Source: JALXCH01 sp964495805
Lineage (GTDB): Bacteria > Calditrichota > Calditrichia > RBG-13-44-9
Assembly (NCBI GenBank): GCA_964495805.1
Contig: CAZBWV010000019.1
Coordinates: 1-64,000 of the forward strand
Length of the DNA: 64,000 bases
Direction of reading: 5' to 3'
Position numbers and translations under genes: made by a program. Positions 1-8,367 of the stretch are shown piece after piece; position 1 is the first letter of the stretch, and the number at the start of each line of letters is the position of its first letter. The notes beneath the pieces are model-generated. The model did no database searches. It was not told where the DNA came from and saw only the letters and a program-made list of their open reading frames with translations.

Positions 1-340
1 GGGTAAGCTGAGTAATATCCCGTGGAACCTCACCCCCAAATTCTTCGACCAGTTTGCTGCAACAGTTTCGCAAAGCTCTGGCTTTGTTTCGGTAAAAGCC
101 GGTGGGACGGATGTCCTGCTCCAACTCTTCTATCGGTACAGCCAGAAAATCCTGTGGAGTGCGGTATTTCTGAAACAGCGTTTCTGTTACTTTGTTCACT
201 CGTTCGTCGGTGCATTGAGCCGAAAGAATTACTGCCACCAGGAGTTCAAAGGCATTGCGGTAACGAAGCGCCAGGGGCGCCCGGGGATACAGCTTCTCAA
301 GTTCTGTTATTACTTGTTTAATTTTTTCCTGCATTTCCAT
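1..340 (-). CDS. nth: Endonuclease III, N-terminal part (runs off left edge)
   Basis: DNA glycosylase/AP lyase of base excision repair that removes oxidised pyrimidines. Translating leftward from the ATG at 340 gives 113 open residues; residues about 27-50 read FELLVAVILSAQCTDERVN, the hallmark first helices of the Nth/MutY HhH-GPD fold, followed by the TETLFQKY segment. The catalytic Lys and Asp and the Cys4 iron-sulfur motif would lie beyond the window edge, so they cannot be checked. A strong ribosome site (AAGGAG, about 10 bases upstream) supports this start. No stop codon is reached inside the window. The gene is divergent from the next gene, with a 500-base gap between them. Confidence 0.9.
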   Translation of the reverse strand, partial: MEMQEKIKQVITELEKLYPRAPLALRYRNAFELLVAVILSAQCTDERVNKVTETLFQKYRTPQDFLAVPIEELEQDIRPTGFYRNKARALRNCCSKLVEEFGGEVPRDITQLT

Positions 341-842
341 GACACTCTCTCCTTACCTGTTCACGGCCTAAAATAAAAAAATTTAGGTATAACATCAATT
401 TTATTTCCCGACTTAAAATTCCCGGGTGCTAATCTGAAGATAGAGTTAGTCCATAAACATCCAGTAATAACTTGTTGAGATTTCCTTATTCCACTAACTT
501 ATCGAACTATTTGATTAAAAGTAAATGAATATCGAAAGATATGGTTTCCTTTTACTGTTTTAATTATCTCATCCTTGCAGATTTAAAATCCCGAGTCTAT
601 AATGTTTAATAACTTACTATCAAGACCAAAGCTGATCACATATCACCAGCCAATTTTTCCAGAATGGGTATTGAAGATGGCCAATACGGCAATCCTTTTA
701 TTCCGTTTTTTCTATTAATTAAAAATTAGCCACTGGATAGCGGAATGCTTTTTTTATTCTGCTTTTACAATTGATTTTCTAAGATGACTGGTTTATTTTG
801 AAAAGGCAATTTTTCATGATATATTTTAAAAGGAAGAACAAT
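341..842. other. Gene-free AT-rich divergent intergenic region
   Basis: About 500 bases between leftward nth and the rightward aminotransferase gene. It is clearly richer in A+T than the flanking genes. No convincing ORF or RNA gene was seen on either strand. The only recognisable signals are the nth ribosome site near 345-350, a sigma-70-like promoter at 575-603 and the ribosome site of the next gene at 831-837. Confidence 0.6.
575..603 (+). promoter_or_regulatory. Sigma-70-like promoter
   Basis: TTGCAG (575-580), a 17-base spacer, then a perfect TATAAT (598-603). It points toward the aminotransferase gene and would give an untranslated leader of about 230 bases, which is long. Found by eye only; in AT-rich DNA such matches also occur by chance. 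Confidence 0.45.
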
Positions 843-1979
843 ATGCCCGACTGGCAAACCTACCGAAACCTGTTCCCCCATTTACCAGAAAAAATTTACC
901 TGAACCATGCCGGTATTGCCCCCTTAAACAGCCGTTCCCGGAAGGCTGTGGAAGACCTGCTTCAGCTTCGGAACAAGGACGATATCGAATTCTGGCCAGC
1001 AGCCCTGGAGGAAAAGGAACGTTTAAAAAAGCGAATCGGCCAGCTTATTCACGCATCTGCAACCCACATCGCTCTGGTACCCAACACTTCTGCCGGACTA
1101 AACATATTGTCCTTAGGACTGGACTGGCAGCCAGGCGACCGGGTGTTATTAAATAATTTCGAATTCCCCTCAAATGTCATCCCCTTTCGCAGCCTGACCC
1201 GTCTGGGAGTCCGGCTTGATTTTGTGAAACATCGGGATGGAGCGCTGTTTCCGGAAGATATCGAAGCTGCCATCCGTCCCGAAACACGATTGCTTTCCAT
1301 CAGTTTCGTGGAATTTGTAAACGGATTCCGCAACGATTTGAAAACTATTGGTGAAATCTGCCGCCAACACAACCTGATTTTTTGTGTGGATGCCATTCAG
1401 GGACTGGGAGCGCTGCAATTAGACGTCCAGGCATTGGGCATCGACTTTCTGGCTACCAGCGGGCACAAGTGGTTGATGTGGCCGGCCGGTGTGGGTTTTG
1501 TGTATATTTCGCCGCGCATTTTTGAGCAACTTTACCCGACCATGGCTGGGTGGCTCAGTGTAAAAACTCCTTACGATTTCTTTAACTATTTTCAGGACTG
1601 GGCACCGGATGCCAACCGCTTCGAAACCGGCACGTTTAATACAATGGGTATTGTAGGCGCCATTGCTGCTCTGGAAATGATGCTGGAAATCGGGCCGGAA
1701 GCCATCGAGAAAAAAGTGCTGGAAAACACCGATTTCCTGATGAACCACCTCCGTGAAATGGGATATACGCTATACAGCAAAACGGAAGCGAAGCACCGTT
1801 CCGGGATCGTCACATTCTTCCATCCCCGCGCCGAAGCGCTGTATCAGTACCTGCACCAGCAGGGTATTTTCGTCTCCCTGCGAGAGGGCAAAATTCGTGT
1901 TTCGCCCCACTTTTACAACAATTTCAGCGACCTGGAGCGTTTCCTTCACGCTATCCGGACGTTTGATGCCAACGGGTAA
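843..1979 (+). CDS. PLP-dependent aminotransferase class V / cysteine desulfurase-like protein
   Basis: Fold-type I PLP enzyme of the class V family, 378 residues. Visible signatures are LNHAGIAPL near the N-terminus, the cofactor-binding VDAIQG (Asp about 183) and SGHKW, whose Lys (about 209) would form the Schiff base with PLP. An RFETGTFN segment, typical of the isopenicillin N epimerase / cysteine desulfurase-like branch, follows. No Cys-containing active-site loop typical of IscS or SufS was seen, so sulfur transfer is not claimed; the substrate is unknown. The start at 843 is chosen because AGGAAGA (831-837) precedes it; the upstream TTG at 798 has no ribosome site. The gene stands alone and no pathway can be read from its neighbours. 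Confidence 0.85.
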   Translation: MPDWQTYRNLFPHLPEKIYLNHAGIAPLNSRSRKAVEDLLQLRNKDDIEFWPAALEEKERLKKRIGQLIHASATHIALVPNTSAGLNILSLGLDWQPGDRVLLNNFEFPSNVIPFRSLTRLGVRLDFVKHRDGALFPEDIEAAIRPETRLLSISFVEFVNGFRNDLKTIGEICRQHNLIFCVDAIQGLGALQLDVQALGIDFLATSGHKWLMWPAGVGFVYISPRIFEQLYPTMAGWLSVKTPYDFFNYFQDWAPDANRFETGTFNTMGIVGAIAALEMMLEIGPEAIEKKVLENTDFLMNHLREMGYTLYSKTEAKHRSGIVTFFHPRAEALYQYLHQQGIFVSLREGKIRVSPHFYNNFSDLERFLHAIRTFDANG

Positions 1980-2145
1980 ATGGTTCCACCAAAAAATAAA
2001 AAACCGTTCGGATGGCACATTGCGCGCAATCTCCGGAAATCGGAAACTTCTCTGAAGAAAATTTTTCTTTTCCCGTAAAATTCATTATCTTGTACTGTCG
2101 GTTAAATAATCTTCCGTTACGAACCAAAATGCGAGTGAATCCACT

Positions 2146-4290
2146 ATGAAACAGAGCGTTAGCAAAAAACTTTTTACCGGATTAATGGCCGGGTTAATGG
2201 TAGGTGTGGTGGCCTGGCTGGTTACTCAGGTGCTGTTTAAACCGTTCTTTTTCCGGATGGAGGCACAGAGTTACGACTGGCGATTGCGCCGGGTAGTGGA
2301 ACAACCGAAAACACCCATCGATGACATTGTGATTGTGGATGTGGACGAACGCAGTGTTTCCAAGCTGGGCAGCTACCACCAGTGGCCGCGGAAGTACTGG
2401 GCGAAGATGATTCGTTTTCTGGACGAAAACGGGGTCAAGTTAATTGGACTGGATTTTATTTTCGATCCCGACCGGCGGCATCCCGAAGAGGACCGGGAAT
2501 TCCAGCAGGCAATACAACAGTGCGGCAGGGTGGTAAATGCCCTGTATTTTTCCCGGGCGGATTCGGAACACTTCCGTTATGCCATGCCAGAGGAACCGAA
2601 GGGATTGCAGTACCAGAAGCTGATTCGTCAGGTACCGGAAGCGCTGTTCCATAATCTGATTGCTGAAGAACGGCTGGAACCGGAAAACCCGCTTTTTTTG
2701 AATGCCGGGCTTTCTGCCGGATTTGTCAATCTATATCCCGATCCCGATGGGGTACTGCGTCGCATTCCCCTGTTCATCCGCTTCAATCAGCATGTGTATT
2801 CCGCCTTTGCCATGCAGATGGCACTTCAGGCACTGAAGGTCGAAGCGCTGGATTACCAGCCTCCGTACCTGGTGCTGAAAAGCAAAAGCGGGAGGGTGAT
2901 TAACGTACCGGTGGATCAGTACGGGCAAATGCTCATCCGTTACATGGGCGGATTTAAAACGTTTCGCTATATCTCCTTTTACGATGTGTTGATGGGATTC
3001 GTCCCCAACGAATTTTTTAAAGACAAGATTGTGATTTTCGGTTCGTCCCTGCCCGGACTTTATGATTTACGAACCACTCCTCTGCAACCGGCTTATCCGG
3101 GGGTGGAAGTAAATGCCAATGTGCTGTACGATATTCTAAACGAACAGTTCATTTATCGGCTGTCGCCCACCACAGTGTTTTTAATTTTACTGGTCATCGG
3201 GCTGATTACCGGTCTGTTGCTCATCTTTCTGCGCCCGCTGGGCAGTATCCTGGTTAGTGCCTTCCTGATTTTTCTGATTCTGGTGGCGGGCTTGTGGTTT
3301 TTAGGGCAATTTTCCCTGTGGGTACCCATCATCGCTCCTATGTTTACTGTCATTCTGGTATTTGCCACCGTATATGTGTACCGCTACCTGTTCGAGGAGA
3401 AGGACAAACGGCGGATTCGCAAAATATTCTCCCATTACGTTTCGCCCAATGTGGTCAACGAAATTCTGGAGCATCCCGAAAAGGTAAAACTTGGCGGCGA
3501 GCGCAAAGTGTGTACTGCGCTGTTCTCTGACGTAGCGGGCTTTACCACCATTTCCGAACAAATGGAACCCGAGGAATTGGTGGCACTGCTCAACGAATAC
3601 CTGACCGAGATGACCAATATTGTGTTCGAATATCACGGAATGCTGGACAAATACGAGGGCGATGCCATCATGGCGGTCTTCGGAGCTCCGGTGGAATTCC
3701 CGGAACATGCGGAATACGCCTGCCACGCTGCTTTGAAGATGCAAAAACGGCTGGCTCAGCTCCGGGAGAAGTGGAAAGACCAGGGACGGCCGCAATTGCG
3801 AGCGCGCATCGGTATCAACTCCGGCGATATGGTAGTGGGGAACATGGGCTCAGAAACCCGTTTCGATTATACCGTGATGGGCGATGCGGTGAATCTGGCT
3901 TCCCGACTGGAAGGGGCGAACAAGGTGTACGGCACGGAAATTATGATTGGCGAGAACACCTTTAAACTGGTGAACGAAAAGTTTGTAACCCGTCCGCTGG
4001 ATTTACTGCGCGTGAAGGGTAAGAAAAAACCGGTAAAGGTGTACGAACTTATCGCCTCCCGGGAGGAAAAACTGCCGCCGGAAATGGAAGAAATGCTTGC
4101 CCAGTATCAGAAGGGATTCGATTCCTATCTGATGCGGAACTGGGAATGGGCAATGAATCATTTTCGTCAGGCACTGCAAATTAAAGCGGACGACGGACCT
4201 TCCCGCATTTACCTGCTACGTTGCCAGGAATTCATGGAACATCCGCCGGGAGATGATTGGGATGGTGTATTTGTGATGAAAACAAAGTAA
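2146..4290 (+). CDS. CHASE2-domain adenylate/guanylate cyclase
   Basis: Membrane receptor-type class III nucleotide cyclase of 714 residues. Order: short cytoplasmic tail, one membrane segment (about 10-30), extracytoplasmic CHASE2 sensor (about 35-335), three membrane helices (about 342-415), then the catalytic domain (about 452-635). Metal-binding aspartates are visible in FSDVAGFT (Asp462) and DKYEGD (Asp506). Lys502 and Thr576 (in DYTVMGD) sit at the purine-selecting positions; Lys/Thr is the class IIIb pattern and suggests ATP, hence cAMP. The transition-state Asn and Arg lie in VNLASRLE. A C-terminal tail (650-700) resembles a single TPR pair. The CHASE2 ligand is unknown. No cAMP receptor protein gene lies nearby. 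Confidence 0.92.
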   Translation: MKQSVSKKLFTGLMAGLMVGVVAWLVTQVLFKPFFFRMEAQSYDWRLRRVVEQPKTPIDDIVIVDVDERSVSKLGSYHQWPRKYWAKMIRFLDENGVKLIGLDFIFDPDRRHPEEDREFQQAIQQCGRVVNALYFSRADSEHFRYAMPEEPKGLQYQKLIRQVPEALFHNLIAEERLEPENPLFLNAGLSAGFVNLYPDPDGVLRRIPLFIRFNQHVYSAFAMQMALQALKVEALDYQPPYLVLKSKSGRVINVPVDQYGQMLIRYMGGFKTFRYISFYDVLMGFVPNEFFKDKIVIFGSSLPGLYDLRTTPLQPAYPGVEVNANVLYDILNEQFIYRLSPTTVFLILLVIGLITGLLLIFLRPLGSILVSAFLIFLILVAGLWFLGQFSLWVPIIAPMFTVILVFATVYVYRYLFEEKDKRRIRKIFSHYVSPNVVNEILEHPEKVKLGGERKVCTALFSDVAGFTTISEQMEPEELVALLNEYLTEMTNIVFEYHGMLDKYEGDAIMAVFGAPVEFPEHAEYACHAALKMQKRLAQLREKWKDQGRPQLRARIGINSGDMVVGNMGSETRFDYTVMGDAVNLASRLEGANKVYGTEIMIGENTFKLVNEKFVTRPLDLLRVKGKKKPVKVYELIASREEKLPPEMEEMLAQYQKGFDSYLMRNWEWAMNHFRQALQIKADDGPSRIYLLRCQEFMEHPPGDDWDGVFVMKTK

Positions 4291-4344
4291 ATAGAAAATC
4301 CGGGAAGTGAGTCCGCAAAAGTCGCATTCCGCTGCGATTCTGTG

Positions 4345-5058
4345 CTAAATTACCGACAGCAGGTCATTCAGCACCAGCGGTTTTTGCGTCCAGAACGGTT
4401 CGGCGTAGCGCACACCGGAAATCCAGCCGTAATGCCGGGCGCGAATCTCCACCGATTCTAAAAATTCCCTGGATGAAATAAACGTATGCGTTTCCGGCCA
4501 GTCGGGATTAAAAAACTGGGAGCGATACGCCCGAATCGCTTTCATTTTGACCTGAAATTCCTCACTAATATCCACCACAAAAGAGGGAGTAAACGGATAA
4601 TGACACATGTAGTACACAATTCGCTCCGGCCGGTGGGGCGGCAATTCCGGTAGTATCTTTTTTAACCCGGAATAGTAGCAGGCTTCGGTAACCAGCTGGC
4701 TGGCATGCATGTGGTCGGGATGCCGGTCGCTGGAATAGGGCGCAAAAACCAGCCGCGGACGCCACTCCCGGATTACTTCAATCACTTTCTGCCGATTTTC
4801 AGGATTGATTTCGATATGCGTATCGGGAATTTGAAGATTCCGGCGATGTGCCACACCCAAGATTTGTGCCGCATCCTGCGCCTCCCGGCGTCGGTCAGCC
4901 ACCGTTCCCCGACTTCCCATCTCCCCTTCGGTCAGATCCACAATAGCGGTTGTGTAACCATGGCGATGGAGCTTGTACAGGGTGCCACTACACCCCAGCT
5001 CCACATCATCCGGATGGGCACCAAATGCCACAATGTGAACGGTTTCAGCATGTTCCAT
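4345..5058 (-). CDS. bshB1: Bacillithiol biosynthesis deacetylase BshB1
   Basis: LmbE/PIG-L zinc deacetylase, 237 residues, expected to remove the acetyl group from GlcNAc-malate in bacillithiol synthesis in the cytosol. The AHPDDVELGCSGTL motif (His15, Asp17, Asp18) and HPDHMHAS (His113, His116) supply the zinc ligands and catalytic Asp. The central LTEGEMGSRGT and the C-terminal YRSQF ... RHYGWISGVRYAEPF segments are characteristic of the BshB1 branch rather than mycothiol MshB. bshA and bshC are not in the window. It is transcribed convergently with the cyclase gene and lies 42 bases downstream of the next leftward gene, so the two may be cotranscribed. Confidence 0.88.
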   Translation of the reverse strand: MEHAETVHIVAFGAHPDDVELGCSGTLYKLHRHGYTTAIVDLTEGEMGSRGTVADRRREAQDAAQILGVAHRRNLQIPDTHIEINPENRQKVIEVIREWRPRLVFAPYSSDRHPDHMHASQLVTEACYYSGLKKILPELPPHRPERIVYYMCHYPFTPSFVVDISEEFQVKMKAIRAYRSQFFNPDWPETHTFISSREFLESVEIRARHYGWISGVRYAEPFWTQKPLVLNDLLSVI

Positions 5059-5100
5059 GGAAACCTCTATGATTCAGGTTTCGGGTAAAGATTGGTTGAA

Positions 5101-5892
5101 TCAGACTGTCAGCAGGTGCTCCCGGGGAATCACTTCTTCACGAGATTTGAGTTCCAGTTGCGTGGGGGATTGACAGATCAGAAAGTGGTTTTCCGGAACT
5201 TCCTTCCAGTGGTGCGCCCGGTCGATCGGCTCCGAGGCAATGTAAACTGCATCTTTTTCCTGTAGAAAATACAGCCCCCGGTGCAGCCGAAAACCGATCA
5301 AATAATGACCGTTGCTCAAAAGAAAGTTCAGTGCCAGCTGGGGGAAATCCTTCTGCGGAGTAATGGCAATAATGTGTACCAGAATTTCGTTGATGATGCT
5401 CAGGATGCAATCGGCATCACAGCTTTTCTTTTTCCGGAACCAGTAAATAAAATATTTAAACAGAAATTCACTATCTGTAGCGCCCTTGGTGAAAATCTGA
5501 TCGTTTCCATGAAGCAATTGGGTTAATTCCTGCTTGCAGCGCGGAAAATTGGGGATATTCCCGTTGTGCATGAACAACCATTCTTCATGCAAGAACGGGT
5601 GGGTATTATGGACTTTGGTATCGCCCTGGGATTTTCGACGGACATGGGCAAACGCCATTTCCCCCCGTAATTCCTGCGCGGAAATGATGAAGTCTTCGTC
5701 TTCGTACGCCGGAACCACCTTCTTTACCAGATAAATCTGGCCATTGTTCCGAAACGCAAATCCCCAACCGTCCGGATTGGGACGATTGGACTCATCATTC
5801 CGGCTTTGTTGCAGCAAACTGTTTTCAGCCTCCACCAGCCAGTAATTCAGATTTCGGCTCTCTGTTCCCCAATACGCAAAAAAACGACACAT
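5101..5892 (-). CDS. Class II glutamine amidotransferase (YafJ-like)
   Basis: Stand-alone Ntn-type glutaminase domain of 263 residues, related to YafJ/EgtC. The mature N-terminal nucleophile is Cys2 (MCRFFAYWG). Other family signatures are NPDGWGFAF, FAHVRRKS with the substrate-binding Arg, NTHPF and FMHNGNI, which forms the oxyanion hole. No synthase domain is fused, so the acceptor of the released ammonia is unknown. It lies just upstream of bshB1 in the same direction. EgtC makes ergothioneine in other bacteria, but no egtB or egtD gene is visible here, so that role is not assigned. Confidence 0.82.
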   Translation of the reverse strand: MCRFFAYWGTESRNLNYWLVEAENSLLQQSRNDESNRPNPDGWGFAFRNNGQIYLVKKVVPAYEDEDFIISAQELRGEMAFAHVRRKSQGDTKVHNTHPFLHEEWLFMHNGNIPNFPRCKQELTQLLHGNDQIFTKGATDSEFLFKYFIYWFRKKKSCDADCILSIINEILVHIIAITPQKDFPQLALNFLLSNGHYLIGFRLHRGLYFLQEKDAVYIASEPIDRAHHWKEVPENHFLICQSPTQLELKSREEVIPREHLLTV

Positions 5893-5982
5893 CCGGCTTG
5901 AATAACTCCTTACTTCAAATTCTTCAGAAAAATTTTAGCTGATACGGGGTGAATTTGCAAGCTAATAAAAAATTTATTTCGC

Positions 5983-6013
5983 TTGACTTTTTCGGAGAAA
6001 ATGTTTGTATAAT
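5983..6013 (+). promoter_or_regulatory. Sigma-70-like promoter of the phosphate-uptake operon
   Basis: TTGACT (5983-5988), a 19-base spacer (18 if the -35 is read one base later), then TATAAT (6008-6013), about 120 bases upstream of the DUF47 gene. Spacing is slightly long; the match is by eye. Confidence 0.5.
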
Positions 6014-6135
6014 ACCACCTGCATTTTACGAGTTTAAAAAATAAAGAAATGTTTTTCGGTTTATTTGTGATATTTGTCATTAAAAAATCATAACAGGACC
6101 AGAAATTTAGCATCTTAATTGGGGAGAATCAGATC

Positions 6136-6810
6136 ATGCGACTCATTTCCAATTTATTCGGTAAATCTCCATTTTCACCGCTTCAAAGCCATATGGAAAA
6201 GGTGGCTCAAACCGTTCATAAAATGGAAGAATTGTACCAGGCATACACTCAGGGTAACTTTGAACGAATCAACGAACTGGAAAAGGAAATCTCTGAGCTG
6301 GAACACATGGCGGATTTGACCAAGAATGAGATACGAAACAACTTACCCAAAGGGCTTTTTCTGGCCATCAATCGCGGAGATTTACTGGAAATTCTGGCCC
6401 TTCAGGACACCATTGCCGATAAAGCGGAGGACATTGCCGTCCTGATGACGCTGAAAAAGCTGGAGCCACTTCAGGGAATAGAAAAGGATTTAAAGAACTT
6501 TCTGCAAAAAAATATTCAAGCCGTGGATATGGCACACAGTATCATCCGGGAGATGGATGAATTGTTGGAGACCTCTTTCGGCGGAAAAGAGGCGGAAAAA
6601 GTGCGTGAGATGGTGGAAGAGGTTGCTTATATGGAGCACGAAGCAGACATCGCTCAGCGGAACATCCTGAAAAAATTGTTTAATATGGAAGATACCCTTT
6701 CGTACAGCGCCTTTTATTTGTGGATTGCCATTTTGCAGGAAATGGCAGCCCTGGGAAATCTGGCCGAAAAGCTTGCAAGGCGAATACGCATGTTGTTAGA
6801 TGTGAAATAG
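6136..6810 (+). CDS. DUF47 / PhoU-like phosphate transport accessory protein
   Basis: All-helical 224-residue protein of the DUF47 (TIGR00153, distant PhoU relative) family. The pattern of acidic, helix-rich repeats (ELEKEISELEHMADLTKNEIRNNL ... VAYMEHEADIAQRNILKKLF) carries the E/D-rich metal-binding segments seen in PhoU-type proteins; the second repeat keeps EHEAD. It lies 57 bases upstream of the PiT transporter gene in the same direction, which is the usual arrangement in bacteria and archaea, and it is thought to modulate that transporter. A promoter candidate lies at 5983-6013. Confidence 0.88.
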   Translation: MRLISNLFGKSPFSPLQSHMEKVAQTVHKMEELYQAYTQGNFERINELEKEISELEHMADLTKNEIRNNLPKGLFLAINRGDLLEILALQDTIADKAEDIAVLMTLKKLEPLQGIEKDLKNFLQKNIQAVDMAHSIIREMDELLETSFGGKEAEKVREMVEEVAYMEHEADIAQRNILKKLFNMEDTLSYSAFYLWIAILQEMAALGNLAEKLARRIRMLLDVK

Positions 6811-6867
6811 TCCTGTTCTTTGCGATACCGGTAAATGTCTGTTTACCATATATAAGCGGAGAAAAAG

Positions 6868-8292
6868 ATGGGTGTTGAAACGATTTTATTAATTATCTCC
6901 ATTGGATTCGGATTTTACATGGCCTGGAGTATCGGTGCAAATGATGTGGCCAATGCCATGGGGACTTCGGTGGGTTCGGGTGCTTTGACGGTACGCAAAG
7001 CTGTGATCATCGCCGCGGTAGTGGAATTTGCCGGGGCGTTTTTTGTGGGAAGCCATGTGTCCGAAACCATTCGAAAGGGAATCATCAGTCCGGAAATTTT
7101 TCAAAACGCCCCCATGGAACTGGTGTACGGAATGGCCGGAGCTCTGTTAGCGGCAGCGGTGTGGTTACAGATTGCCTCCTATTTTGGATGGCCGGTTTCC
7201 ACCACCCACTCTATTGTAGGATCAGTCCTGGGATTTGGTGTGGTGGTAGGTGGATTTCATGCTGCGGACTGGGGAAAAGTGGCTTCCATCGTTGCCAGCT
7301 GGGTGGTTTCCCCCTTACTCAGCGGTACCATCGCTTTTATCGTGTTTACCCTGATTCGCCGAATTATTTATTACGACGACGACCCCATTAAAGCAGCCAA
7401 ACGATTTACTCCGCCCATTGTTTTTGTCGTGTTTTTGATTTTAACTCTGGCAATGGTGTTTAAAGGGTTAAAAAACATGCACCTGGACCTGGGATTCGGG
7501 CAGGCTTTTTTGGTAGCAACGGGAGTGGGATTTGTTGCCTCGGTGGTAGCGCACTTTCTGGTAAAACGGATTCAACCGGTCAAAATTGAGGAACGGATTC
7601 TGGTTAAGCAACCGCCTTCGGTTCGTCGCGGACTCCCCCGCGTGGTTCAGCAGTTGCGCAAAATTATGGATGCCGCCCGTGGCGATGTGAAAATGCAACT
7701 GGAACAGGTTTACAACGACCTGAGTGCCATCAACAAAGAAGTGGAGATGGGAACCCAGGTGGAGCAAGGAAGTTCGGAGTACCAGACAGTTCAACGAATT
7801 TTCGTTTATCTTCAGGTGCTTAGTGCAGGCTTTGTCGCATTTGCCCATGGCGCCAACGATGTGGCGAATGCGGTGGGTCCTCTGGCAGCAATTGTTAGCA
7901 TCCTGAAAACCGGTCATGTCAGTATGAAAGCTCAGGTGCCCATGTGGATTCTGGGACTGGGGGGTGTGGGGATTGTCATCGGATTGGCTACCTGGGGCTG
8001 GCGGGTAATGATGACCATCGGGAAAAAAATTACCGAACTCACCCCTACACGCGGATTTTCCGCGGAATTTTCCGCAGCCACGACAATCGTTATTGCATCC
8101 AAATTAGGATTGCCCATCAGCACCACACATACTCTGGTCGGGGCTGTTTTAGGAGTGGGACTGGCCCGCGGAATTGGCGCTTTAAATCTTCGCACCATTC
8201 TGGACATCGTGATATCCTGGATTATCACAATCCCAATTGGCGCAGGCGGGGCGATTGTGGCTTTTTATGTGTTGAAAGGGATCTTCGGATAA
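6868..8292 (+). CDS. pit: Inorganic phosphate transporter, PiT family
   Basis: Low-affinity cation-coupled phosphate permease of the inner membrane, 474 residues. The internally duplicated PiT signature is clear: GANDVANAMGTSVGSGAL near residue 23 and GANDVANAVGPLAAI near residue 330, each followed by a PxSTTHSIVGSVLG / PISTTHTLVGAVLG loop. About ten hydrophobic helices are visible, with a charged cytoplasmic loop of about 80 residues (about 235-315) between the halves. The gene follows the DUF47 gene. It could also carry metal-phosphate or, in some relatives, sulfate; phosphate is the simplest reading given the partner. Confidence 0.93.
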   Translation: MGVETILLIISIGFGFYMAWSIGANDVANAMGTSVGSGALTVRKAVIIAAVVEFAGAFFVGSHVSETIRKGIISPEIFQNAPMELVYGMAGALLAAAVWLQIASYFGWPVSTTHSIVGSVLGFGVVVGGFHAADWGKVASIVASWVVSPLLSGTIAFIVFTLIRRIIYYDDDPIKAAKRFTPPIVFVVFLILTLAMVFKGLKNMHLDLGFGQAFLVATGVGFVASVVAHFLVKRIQPVKIEERILVKQPPSVRRGLPRVVQQLRKIMDAARGDVKMQLEQVYNDLSAINKEVEMGTQVEQGSSEYQTVQRIFVYLQVLSAGFVAFAHGANDVANAVGPLAAIVSILKTGHVSMKAQVPMWILGLGGVGIVIGLATWGWRVMMTIGKKITELTPTRGFSAEFSAATTIVIASKLGLPISTTHTLVGAVLGVGLARGIGALNLRTILDIVISWIITIPIGAGGAIVAFYVLKGIFG

Positions 8293-8327
8293 TCTGAAAT
8301 AACCAAAACAAAATAAAAGGAATATTC

Positions 8328-8345
8328 GTCAAACTATTTTTTGAC
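8328..8345. terminator. Weak bidirectional hairpin between convergent genes
   Basis: GTCAAA (8328-8333) pairs with TTTGAC (8340-8345) around a 6-base loop, flanked by A/T runs on both sides. It lies in the 75-base gap between the convergent pit and nuclease genes. The stem is AT-rich and short, so the call is weak. Confidence 0.3.
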
Positions 8346-8367
8346 CGAAAAAAGAAACGTTGAATCA

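Noticed and set aside
798..842. Upstream extension of the aminotransferase ORF
   Set aside because: TTG start with no ribosome site; extra 15 residues are Phe/Lys-rich and unlike the family N-terminus, and AGGAAGA fits the ATG at 843.
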